The notes under the pieces were generated by a model, which had not been told where the DNA came from, ran no database searches, and saw only the letters and a program-made list of their open reading frames with translations. From positions 1-24,773 of the forward strand of contig JAGAUD010000027.1 in NCBI GenBank assembly GCA_017620975.1: a DNA stretch of 24,773 nucleotides, written 5' to 3'. How positions within the stretch are numbered: position 1 is the first letter of the stretch; each line of letters starts with the position of its first letter. The position numbers were made by a program, and so were the translations under genes. The DNA comes from Lachnospiraceae bacterium. GTDB taxonomy: Bacteria; Bacillota_A; Clostridia; Lachnospirales; Lachnospiraceae. Below, piece after piece: positions 1-7,337 of this stretch.

Positions 1-68
1 GCATACTCCAGATAATCCCGGACACTCCCGGTGCGGGTAAACTGCTGCCAGTAATTCCATGATTTCAT
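1..68 (-). CDS. yqzL: YqzL-like small protein, 5' end only
   Basis: The gene runs off the left edge, so only the first 22 codons are visible. They read MKSWNYWQQFTRTGSVRDYL followed by EY. The pattern of aromatic residues, then F-x-x-T-G-S-V-x-x-Y-L, resembles the YqzL family, a protein of about 50 residues usually found between era and recO in Firmicutes. Its function is unknown. The start is supported by a purine-rich site (GGGGGAAG) just upstream. It lies 81 bases after era on the same strand, as expected for an era-yqzL-recO cluster. An in-frame alternative start does not give a recognisable protein. The identification rests on a short pattern plus gene order. Confidence 0.6.
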   Translation of the reverse strand, partial: MKSWNYWQQFTRTGSVRDYLEY

Positions 69-149
69 CTGCTTCCCCCGTTTCGTATGAATTAGGCATA
101 AAGCTCTTGCCTTCGCCTCATAAGATTAGGGTTCGCTTTTTTTATTTTT

Positions 150-1067
150 CTATGCGTTCATATCAATATCTTTTGGGTTGTATCCAAAGTTCTTCAAAAG
201 GAAGTCACTGTCTCTCCAATCCTTCTTCACTTTGACCCAAAGCTGAAGATTGACTTTCGTCTCCAACAGATCTTCTATCTCCGGACGGGCCTTGGAGCCG
301 ATTTGCTTCAGCATCTGACCGCCTTTTCCGATAATAATGCCCTTGTGAGAATCTCTCTCACAGATAATCGTAGCTTCAATATCACAGATATTTTTTCTGA
401 AATTCATCTGTTCAATACTGACAGCGATTCCGTGGGGAATCTCCTCTTCTAAGAGTCTCAGTGCCTTTTCACGAATCAGTTCCGCTACGATCTGGCGCAT
501 AGGCTGATCCGTAATGGTATCTTCATCGTAAAATGCCGGTCCATAAGGAAGATATTTCAAAATACATTTTACCAGAGTATCCGTGTTGTCCCCTTTCAGG
601 GCAGACACAGGCACAATTTCCTGAAAATCCAATTCTTTCCGGTAAGTGTCGATATAGGGAAGCACCTCATCACGTTTGATAGTGTCTGTCTTATTGATGA
701 CCAATATCACCGGTGTCTTTACTTTCTTCAGCTGTTCAATAATATGGCGTTCTCCTGCACCGATGAAATTGGTAGGCTCCACCAGCCAAAGGATCACATC
801 TACTTCATTTAATGTGCGCTCTGCCACATTAACCATATAATCTCCCAGCTTGTTCTTGGCCTTGTGGATACCCGGCGTATCCAGGAAAACAATCTGACCT
901 TCTTCCAGGGTCAACACTGTCTGGATGCGGTTTCTGGTAGTCTGTGGCTTATTGGAGGTGATTGCGATTTTCTGACCGATCAGCTGATTCATCAGTGTGG
1001 ATTTGCCCACATTAGGTCTTCCGATCAATGTCACAAAGCCGGATTTATATGCTGGATTTTCATTCAT
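150..1067 (-). CDS. era: GTPase Era
   Basis: Era is a KH-domain GTPase that binds 16S rRNA during maturation and assembly of the small ribosomal subunit. Numbered from the Met at 1076, all G motifs are visible: GRPNVGKST at 19-27 (G1), the threonines of QTTRNR (G2), DTPG at 66-69 (G3), NKTD at 128-131 (G4) and SAL at 158-160 (G5). The C-terminal KH domain carries GKGG at 250-253. Length (305 aa) is normal. I chose the ATG at 1067 because the GGGAG site lies about 10 bases before it. The ATG at 1076 sits directly on that site, too close for initiation. The gene overlaps the end of the upstream DUF4349 gene by 8 bases, so translation is probably coupled. Confidence 0.97.
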   Translation of the reverse strand: MNENPAYKSGFVTLIGRPNVGKSTLMNQLIGQKIAITSNKPQTTRNRIQTVLTLEEGQIVFLDTPGIHKAKNKLGDYMVNVAERTLNEVDVILWLVEPTNFIGAGERHIIEQLKKVKTPVILVINKTDTIKRDEVLPYIDTYRKELDFQEIVPVSALKGDNTDTLVKCILKYLPYGPAFYDEDTITDQPMRQIVAELIREKALRLLEEEIPHGIAVSIEQMNFRKNICDIEATIICERDSHKGIIIGKGGQMLKQIGSKARPEIEDLLETKVNLQLWVKVKKDWRDSDFLLKNFGYNPKDIDMNA

Positions 1068-2049
1068 TCTTTTCATTCTCCCTTGTGATTTCTTCTTTCT
1101 TTGCTCCCTGAAAGGACATTGACTTCTTCAGGAAATTCTTACGTTTCCACTTGCGAAGGAGCCAAATGGCAGCTACAATGATGACTGCCCAGATTACCAG
1201 GAAAGGACTGTTGACGATCAGCCAGATACTGAATTCCACAAAACCATCGGCTACGCTGTGCAGGCTTTCTACAAAGCCTCCTGAAATCCTCTGCCATACC
1301 GTTTCTTCCTCTACCGGTGTCAGTTCCTGCACCTCTTCAATTTCCAGGTTCACGGTACTGTAGGTGATCTTATTGTCATATGTACGAAGCTGTGATTCCA
1401 TGCTTTCAATCTGATAACGGACACCAGACAACCTTTCCTCTATGGTAATAATGTCCTCTACCGATTCCGCTTTCTCAAGCAGTTCCAAAAGTCTGGTCTG
1501 TTCTGTCTGCAACGCCTCCTTATGACTCTGCAGATCAACGTAGGTAAGGGTCACATCTTCTACCTTGTCGCTGCGTCTGATCACATTACTGATGTCAGTC
1601 ACCGTATCCAGGAATGTCTCCAGGTTCTCCACCGGAATACGGATGGTCATGCTGGCATCTCTGGAGGAACGCCAGCTATCGTAGATACTGCCGTTATAGG
1701 TATTCATGTTCTCCACATAACCACCGCAAGCCTTGATCTGCTCATTCAGGCTATGCAGTACCGCATCAAATTCCTTGGTCTCCACCGTCATATTCACGGT
1801 CTTAATCAGCTTCCGGTCAGTCTCCTCTATCTGTGCGGCCTCTGTGCCGCTGCTTAAAGCTCCGGACTCCATCATTTCCTCTGTCACTGCATAGTCCATG
1901 CTGCCGGAATACTCTATAGATGCCTCCGACTTCATGGAATTCGTGGAAATCATAGCCGAATCAGAAGCCCCGCATCCTGTCAGTCCTAACGCTAATGCCA
2001 ATGTAAGCCCAAGTCCTGCTGCCCATAATCTCTTTCTCTTGCCAATCAT
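1060..2049 (-). CDS. DUF4349-type membrane-anchored lipoprotein
   Basis: This 329-aa protein has a lipoprotein signal: a K/R-rich start, a hydrophobic stretch at about 9-25 and the lipobox LTGC with the lipidated cysteine at 26. The middle holds a domain of the DUF4349 type, beginning around RKLIKTVNMTVET. An extended coiled-coil stretch follows at about 180-225, rich in L/E/Q and containing IEERLSGVRYQIESM. One transmembrane helix lies near residues 272-295, followed by a basic tail. This is the usual architecture for DUF4349 proteins, whose function is not established. A strong site (AGGGAGGG) precedes the ATG. The gene lies 29 bases after the M16 protease gene and overlaps era, so these three are likely cotranscribed. 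A small CCGGC-TTC-GCCGG hairpin (2066-2078) lies in the gap. Confidence 0.85.
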   Translation of the reverse strand: MIGKRKRLWAAGLGLTLALALGLTGCGASDSAMISTNSMKSEASIEYSGSMDYAVTEEMMESGALSSGTEAAQIEETDRKLIKTVNMTVETKEFDAVLHSLNEQIKACGGYVENMNTYNGSIYDSWRSSRDASMTIRIPVENLETFLDTVTDISNVIRRSDKVEDVTLTYVDLQSHKEALQTEQTRLLELLEKAESVEDIITIEERLSGVRYQIESMESQLRTYDNKITYSTVNLEIEEVQELTPVEEETVWQRISGGFVESLHSVADGFVEFSIWLIVNSPFLVIWAVIIVAAIWLLRKWKRKNFLKKSMSFQGAKKEEITRENEKNE

Positions 2050-2078
2050 GTAACCCTCCCTTTCTCCGGCTTCGCCGG

Positions 2079-4997
2079 TTAAAACAGATTTTCCGTAAAC
2101 CCAAATATTCCTTCCGCTTCTTTTATCTTATCTGCATTTCCAACCACACAGAGGAAATCATCCGCCATAAAAGCTCTGATATATGCAGCCAGACTGCGGA
2201 TATCCTCCGGTGTGGCAGATAAAAGTTCATCTCTTTCCTTCTGCATGATTTCCTGAGTCAGTCCTGTCATATAAGCACTCAGGGAATTCAATCCCTTTGC
2301 AGCAGGATTCATCGGCGTGTCCAGTTCACTGATGGCACCGATAATATACTGAGTCATCGTACGTTCATCTGCATCGAACTTTTCAATAGCCTCTGCTGCA
2401 TGCTCATAAACTTCAATCGTCTTTAACAGATTAGGATCCCTGTAGGATACAAAATAACAGTCACCGGATTTGCCAAAGGTACACATGCAGCCGTAAGCGC
2501 CGCCCTTCACTCTCACATTCTCCCACAGATAACCGTAACCCATCAATACTTTCAAAGCCTTCAAAGCACCCTTGTAAGGCAGACCTTTCCTGCGGAAATT
2601 GCCGGCACGGCATACATACTGTACCTGACCGGAAGTCTTAAAGCCTTCGTTACGCTTCTCAGGCTGAGGTACAAACACTTCTTTGGTAACCGGACAGGTA
2701 TATAATTTGCTCTTAAGCCTTCTTACCGGGTCTTCCAGAAGCTTTAATGCCTCTCTGTCTCCCACAAAGTCTACCATGAGATTCTCCGGGCGGAAAATCA
2801 TCTGCGCAAGTTCTGTCAATTTCTGTACCAGTTCCCCACTGCGCTCATTGAAATGATTCTCCAAACCGGCAATCAGCCTGTACAAAGGTAAACCTGATAA
2901 TAATTCACTTACCACACCGGAAGCACTGCCATACGAAAGTGCTCTTCCCGCAGCCACATTATGACCGGAATAGGTCATCTGTGCCTGCATTCTGGACTGT
3001 CCCTCTGCCAAAATCTCATGAAGACGCTTGGTGTCCGTAAAATCACTGGTCAGAATCACTTCTTCCATCAATTCCACCGCTTTGGCAATATTTTCATACA
3101 GCACCTTGGTCTTTAATTCCATGGTCACCGTATAACGTTCCAAATCTTCGATTCTTCCGTACACATTATTGACCGCAGCCATACCGCCTGTCACAATATT
3201 CATCTCATTGAACAGGTCACTGTAGCAAAAATGCTCTGTATTCAGAAGTCCCAGGCAGCCTTTCAAAATGCCCACATAAGGGAAATGGCTTTCCGGAATC
3301 TGATCCAGTTTGAAAATCAGGCGCAGATAACCGATACCGTTGGTAAACAAGTCATGGAACAGCACTTTGGTGTCTCCCAGTATCGTCTCTTCATTGACAA
3401 AGCCCGATGCTTCCTTTTTCATATCTGCCCTGGTCAGCAGCGGTATCTTCTCCAAATCTTCCTTGGGATCTTCCGTTTCCTGATACTCGGTCAATGCCTG
3501 CGCTTTTCTGATGATCTCCTGAATCTCTTCCTGCGTAAGCGAAGCTTTTACATTTGCCATCTTTTCCTTGAACTTGCGCTCATTTTCGGCAGTCATACCC
3601 TTTTTAGGATTTAACACTACTACAGAGCAGTGCGGATTGCCCAGCAGATACTCCTTAATCAGCTGCTCAAAGTAGCCACTTTCCGCTTTCTGTCTCATTC
3701 CGGCAAACGTATCATTAGCCTCCACATGAATGAAAGGCTTGGCATCATCATAAAGCCAGCTGTCCAATATCTGCAGGCCGTACATCAGTCCCTTAGGGTA
3801 AGAACCGAAGTCCGCCTCTCTGTATTTAAATTCATAATAATTGATGCCTGCAAGCAATGCCTTTTTATCCAGCCCGTTTTCTGCCAGTCCGGTCAATACA
3901 GACTGAATGGTATCTAAGAAAGATTCCTCCTGGCTGCTTTCCGCATTTTTAGCTACTACACTGAAATATGGCTGCAGGATACCGTTCTCATAAATGCTGT
4001 ATACATCCTTACCGATTCCCTGGTCGATCAGAGCCTGTTTTAAAGGAGCACCGGGTGCGGAACAAAGTGCATAATCCAGAATCTGGAACGCCACATACAG
4101 ATCCCTGTCCAGGCTGTCTCCTACCGATACATTCCAGGACAGATAAGTGTTGGCAGCCTCCTCTTCATCCTCACTGATGGGGTAATCTTTCACCACACGA
4201 TTCACCTTTTCAAATGCAGGCTGGGGCTGTAACCCGGAATCTACCTTCTGCTCCTCAAAAGCTGACAGGTAATGCTCATCGATAAAGGTAAGCTTCTCTG
4301 CCATATCCATATTTCCGTACAGATAAATATAGCTATTGGAAGGATGATAATATTTCCTGTGGAAATTCAGGAATTCCTCATAAGTAAGCTCAGGAATCAC
4401 ATCCGGGTCACCGCCGGATTCCACACCATAAGAAGTATCCGGATACAGAGAATTCATCAGTTCTCTCTCAAACACATCATCCGGAGAAGAGAATGCACCC
4501 TTCATCTCATTATATACAACGCCGTTGATAGTCAATTCATCCTCCGGGCTTTCCATTTCGTAATGCCAGCCCTCCTGCAAGAAAATATTTTCATTTTTAT
4601 AAATATTCGGATAAAATACAGCATCCAGATACACATGCATCAGGTTCTGGAAATCCTTATCATTACAGCTTGCCACCGGATATACTGTCTTGTCCGAATA
4701 CGTCATAGCATTCAGGAAGGTGTTCAAAGATCCCTTCACCAGCTCTACAAAAGGGTCCTTCACAGGAAATTCCCCGGAACCGCAAAGTACAGTATGCTCA
4801 ATGATATGGGGCACCCCCGTGGAATCCTTGGGCGGTGTACGGAATCCGATGTAAAATACTTTATTTTCGTCGTCGTTAGATAAAAGAGCCACACGCGCTC
4901 CGCTCTTACGGTGACGCAGGATATAACTCTCCGAATTCAAATCATCAATTCTTCTCTTCTCTATGATCTCGTATGCTTTTAAATCTTCTATCTTCAT
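2079..4997 (-). CDS. M16C zinc metalloprotease, PreP/insulinase-like
   Basis: This 972-aa protein belongs to the presequence-protease branch of the M16 family, which degrades short unstructured peptides inside a closed two-half chamber. The inverted zinc motif HIIEH is at 64-68: His64 and His68 bind zinc and Glu67 is the catalytic base. The distal zinc ligand is Glu164 in VYNEMKG. The C-terminal half keeps the conserved substrate-binding R-x-x-GGAYG motif near residue 830. Length matches family members (about 970-1000). No signal peptide is seen, so a cytosolic role in peptide turnover is inferred. AAGGGAG lies 7 bases before the ATG. The gene begins 47 bases after the 139-aa gene and is followed closely by the DUF4349 lipoprotein, so it may share their transcript. 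Confidence 0.93.
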   Translation of the reverse strand: MKIEDLKAYEIIEKRRIDDLNSESYILRHRKSGARVALLSNDDENKVFYIGFRTPPKDSTGVPHIIEHTVLCGSGEFPVKDPFVELVKGSLNTFLNAMTYSDKTVYPVASCNDKDFQNLMHVYLDAVFYPNIYKNENIFLQEGWHYEMESPEDELTINGVVYNEMKGAFSSPDDVFERELMNSLYPDTSYGVESGGDPDVIPELTYEEFLNFHRKYYHPSNSYIYLYGNMDMAEKLTFIDEHYLSAFEEQKVDSGLQPQPAFEKVNRVVKDYPISEDEEEAANTYLSWNVSVGDSLDRDLYVAFQILDYALCSAPGAPLKQALIDQGIGKDVYSIYENGILQPYFSVVAKNAESSQEESFLDTIQSVLTGLAENGLDKKALLAGINYYEFKYREADFGSYPKGLMYGLQILDSWLYDDAKPFIHVEANDTFAGMRQKAESGYFEQLIKEYLLGNPHCSVVVLNPKKGMTAENERKFKEKMANVKASLTQEEIQEIIRKAQALTEYQETEDPKEDLEKIPLLTRADMKKEASGFVNEETILGDTKVLFHDLFTNGIGYLRLIFKLDQIPESHFPYVGILKGCLGLLNTEHFCYSDLFNEMNIVTGGMAAVNNVYGRIEDLERYTVTMELKTKVLYENIAKAVELMEEVILTSDFTDTKRLHEILAEGQSRMQAQMTYSGHNVAAGRALSYGSASGVVSELLSGLPLYRLIAGLENHFNERSGELVQKLTELAQMIFRPENLMVDFVGDREALKLLEDPVRRLKSKLYTCPVTKEVFVPQPEKRNEGFKTSGQVQYVCRAGNFRRKGLPYKGALKALKVLMGYGYLWENVRVKGGAYGCMCTFGKSGDCYFVSYRDPNLLKTIEVYEHAAEAIEKFDADERTMTQYIIGAISELDTPMNPAAKGLNSLSAYMTGLTQEIMQKERDELLSATPEDIRSLAAYIRAFMADDFLCVVGNADKIKEAEGIFGFTENLF

Positions 4998-5044
4998 GCC
5001 TTAACTCCCTTATGTTCTTTCCCTCTTTAAGCCTGATGCCGTTT

Positions 5045-5464
5045 TTAGAAAGTCATCAATGCCAGCTTACTGCACATGAGTTCCTGAATGACCATTCCCT
5101 TTTCCTCTTTTTCTGCCGATGTCATTTTTACCAGCTCCTCAATGGGCAGGATTCGTGTAGTATACACCTTTTTACACTTTCCGGTCAAACTTTTTTTCTC
5201 TTCTATGACATTGACCTTGACCTTCATCTTAATCTGCCTGTAAATTCTGTACTGCAAGTCTTTTGATGTCATGTAATAAAGCTGGCTTTCCAGCGTCGTC
5301 TGAGGATCTACATCCTGATAAATATAGCGTTCCACAATCAGTCTGAATTTAAACGGTACTTCTTCATTATCTATCAGTTCCTCAAAACTGTATTTAGCTC
5401 CCAGATACAGCTGATAGGTGTCCTGCATCACATATTTATAATCTTCGTACTGCTGCTTATGCAT
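5045..5464 (-). CDS. Conserved-looking protein of unknown function coupled to the sigma-like gene
   Basis: I do not recognise this 139-aa protein. It is soluble with no signal peptide. The N-terminal half is rich in aromatic residues (QQYEDYKYVMQDTYQLYLG), and the C-terminal half is basic, with a KMKVKVNVIEEKK segment that looks like beta strands. An upstream in-frame Met at 5515 would extend it by 17 residues inside the preceding gene. I chose 5464 because GAGGTGG lies 6 bases before that ATG and because its ATGCATAA overlaps the stop of the sigma-like gene by 8 bases, a classic coupling arrangement. The tight coupling suggests that the two products act together, perhaps as partners in one complex, but nothing in the sequence shows how. 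Confidence 0.75.
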   Translation of the reverse strand: MHKQQYEDYKYVMQDTYQLYLGAKYSFEELIDNEEVPFKFRLIVERYIYQDVDPQTTLESQLYYMTSKDLQYRIYRQIKMKVKVNVIEEKKSLTGKCKKVYTTRILPIEELVKMTSAEKEEKGMVIQELMCSKLALMTF

Positions 5465-6203
5465 TTCTGTCCACCTCAATGTACTCAATCTTATATCCGC
5501 TGATCCGCACTGCATCCATGATTCTGTTCAAGGACAGGCCGCTTTCTTCGGCAAGCTCCTCCGGTGTCACTTTACGTCTCAATTCTTCGGACAGTTCTCT
5601 TGCTTTATCCAGGACTTCATTGACCTTATCTGCAGCCTTCTTATCCAACTTCTCATTTTCCACGTTCTCAGCAATATACTCTTCCATGGCATCCATGACC
5701 ATTTTCATCAGCATACCCTGTGCCTCCGAGGCATGCTCCAGGCAGCCCAGTATGCCGGTACCCATAGCCAGTGCTACATTTCCTTCTCCGATTAAATCTT
5801 CCAGGAAGACACCCTGGCCTGCATAGAGCTTGGCAATGTCCACAACATCTTTTAAGTAAATCTCTACCATACGTCCCTGTGCATCACTCTCTCCTGCCAT
5901 GGCAGACAGGGTAATGGCCTCTCTTTCACCATCGCTCACCTCTCCAAGTACCTCTATCTCATTCAGATAATCCTGAAGATAATCCTTTTCTTCATCTGAC
6001 AAATAGTCATCCACATTTACAGGCTCATTGATGCCCACTTTATGCTTTACCAGATAATCAAACACCATCTGCAGCTGGTCGTTATTCAGCCCCAGAGGCT
6101 CAAATGCTTCCTTCACCTGCTCTTCACTGACACAATTTCCCTGCTCTTTTGCCAGCTTTCTCACCTGCTCCAGTGTCTGCGCAAATAAAACTTCCTTATT
6201 CAT
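5457..6203 (-). CDS. Sigma-70-like protein lacking region 4 and the promoter-melting motif
   Basis: The order of segments in this 248-aa protein follows a primary sigma factor. Residues 5-60 resemble region 1.1. A region 1.2/2.1-like stretch lies at about 80-120. AKLYAGQGVFLEDLIGEGNV (124-143) matches the region 2.1-2.2 helix that binds the beta-prime clamp. RKVTPEELAEESGLSLNRIM (210-229) matches region 3. What is missing is striking. The aromatic region 2.3-2.4 motif (F-S-T-Y-A-x-W-W-I-R-Q) that melts and reads the -10 box is replaced by a Met-rich helix, and no region 4 follows. It may bind core RNA polymerase without recognising promoters, but that is inference. It lies 21 bases after the rhomboid-like gene and overlaps the next gene. 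Its ribosome site (AGGAAAGGA) is unusually far from the ATG, about 13 bases. Confidence 0.75.
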   Translation of the reverse strand: MNKEVLFAQTLEQVRKLAKEQGNCVSEEQVKEAFEPLGLNNDQLQMVFDYLVKHKVGINEPVNVDDYLSDEEKDYLQDYLNEIEVLGEVSDGEREAITLSAMAGESDAQGRMVEIYLKDVVDIAKLYAGQGVFLEDLIGEGNVALAMGTGILGCLEHASEAQGMLMKMVMDAMEEYIAENVENEKLDKKAADKVNEVLDKARELSEELRRKVTPEELAEESGLSLNRIMDAVRISGYKIEYIEVDRNA

Positions 6204-6224
6204 ATATATATATCGGTTCCTTTC

Positions 6225-7097
6225 CTATTTTACGTGCTCATGCGTAAAGAGATGATACTGGCAATACTCATAGTTTCCGTTACATTTAGAACAGAATCTG
6301 AATTCCAGAGAAGGATCATCCTCATCTGTTCTTCCGCAGATTGCACATTTATGTCTGGTCACGCGGGTATTGCGCTTTACTTCACTGCGGAATTCCTGTC
6401 TGCGCTTGGCCTGCCTGGGCGACATAGATATCCTTCCTCTGGAAGTAATCCAGAAAATCACAAAATTCAAAAGGGATGCCACCAATGCAATTCTGTAGAA
6501 GATATCAAAAACTACAATTCCCACGCCTGTGAACAATTGATACAGAAGCAGAACTGCATAAGCAATGCCCATCCATTTCATCTTCACGGGAATCACAAAC
6601 ATGAGAAGCACCTGCGCATCCGGGAAAGTAGCCGCATATGCCAGGAAAATGGACATATTGATATAGTAAGTACTGAACAGCGTTGATGCACTCTGTACCA
6701 AGGCAGAGCTTACTTCGGATCCGGCTGCGGAAGCCAGTGTCCAATAAATCCCATATGCCAGGAAGCTTCCTATGATGGTGTAGAGCATTCCGGAGAACAT
6801 ATATACATTATATCTGTAGGTTCCCCATGTTCTCTCAAGGGAAGAACCGACATTATAATAAAACATCAGCATGATGATTGTAAAAAGATCCAGACTGTCC
6901 GGCGGGATCAGCACCCAGGTCACCAGCCTCCATATCTGACCGTGCAGAATTGCATAAGGATTCAAGGTAAGCAGACTCTGGATTCCCGGTGTGAATAACT
7001 GGATCACGTAACCTATCACGTAGCAGGCAATCAGCACCAGTGACAGATTCCTCACCGCATATTTTCCAAACTTTCGTTCAAATTTACTCATTTTCAA
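6225..7097 (-). CDS. Rhomboid-fold membrane protein, probably inactive, with C-terminal zinc ribbon
   Basis: This 290-aa protein has about six hydrophobic segments between residues 18 and 218 and a soluble basic tail. Rhomboid-like landmarks are GQIWRLVTWVLIP (53-65, containing the WR pair) and GSSLERTWGTYRYNVYMFSG (84-103). The protease serine motif GxSG expected in the following helix is absent: that helix reads INMSIFLAYAATFPD. It is therefore more like a derlin-type pseudorhomboid than a protease. The tail (251-290) has C251, C254, C269, C272, C279, H282 and nearby His, which could hold one or two zinc ions. AAGGAG lies 9 bases before the ATG. It heads a likely operon with the sigma-like gene, 21 bases downstream. 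A role in membrane-protein quality control or scaffolding is speculative. Confidence 0.8.
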   Translation of the reverse strand: MKMSKFERKFGKYAVRNLSLVLIACYVIGYVIQLFTPGIQSLLTLNPYAILHGQIWRLVTWVLIPPDSLDLFTIIMLMFYYNVGSSLERTWGTYRYNVYMFSGMLYTIIGSFLAYGIYWTLASAAGSEVSSALVQSASTLFSTYYINMSIFLAYAATFPDAQVLLMFVIPVKMKWMGIAYAVLLLYQLFTGVGIVVFDIFYRIALVASLLNFVIFWITSRGRISMSPRQAKRRQEFRSEVKRNTRVTRHKCAICGRTDEDDPSLEFRFCSKCNGNYEYCQYHLFTHEHVK

Positions 7098-7127
7098 ATA
7101 CTCCTTGCCATAAACTAAATATAACTT

Positions 7128-7155
7128 ATTTTACCATTCCAATCCCCATAAGTAA
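7128..7155 (-). promoter_or_regulatory. Possible promoter of the rhomboid-like / sigma-like operon
   Basis: Read on the minus strand, TTACTT and TAAAAT are separated by 16 bases, about 30 bases upstream of the start codon at 7097. The -35 match is partial, so this is only a candidate. The surrounding gap is strongly AT-rich. Confidence 0.3.
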
Positions 7156-7261
7156 ACCATTCAAAATTGTTTTTAGTTAAAAAAAAAGATTTCTAAACTA
7201 AATTTAAGAATTTCTTTTCATTTTTTTTACACGTCATTTGACATTTGTAGCAGTTTGTTCG

Positions 7262-7290
7262 TTGCATTTTGTCGAAACGTGTTGTAAAAT
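7262..7290 (+). promoter_or_regulatory. Possible promoter of the activase gene
   Basis: TTGCAT and TAAAAT are separated by exactly 17 bases, ending 47 bases before the start codon at 7338. A perfect TTGACA occurs further upstream at 7238-7243 but has no good -10 box at the right distance. CATTTT (7265-7270) and AAAATG (7287-7292) form a short inverted repeat around this promoter and could be part of an operator. Evidence is by eye only. Confidence 0.35.
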
Positions 7291-7337
7291 GTCTTATGAT
7301 TGCATGAATTGCAGATAAGAAAGAAAGGGCGAGATAC

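Noticed and set aside
4272..4883. A 203-codon plus-strand open frame
   Set aside because: It lies wholly antisense to the M16 protease gene, has no ribosome site and its protein looks like random translation. It is a shadow frame.
7238..7243. Perfect TTGACA as the -35 box of the activase gene
   Set aside because: No acceptable -10 box lies 16-18 bases downstream. The TTGCAT/TAAAAT pair is better spaced.
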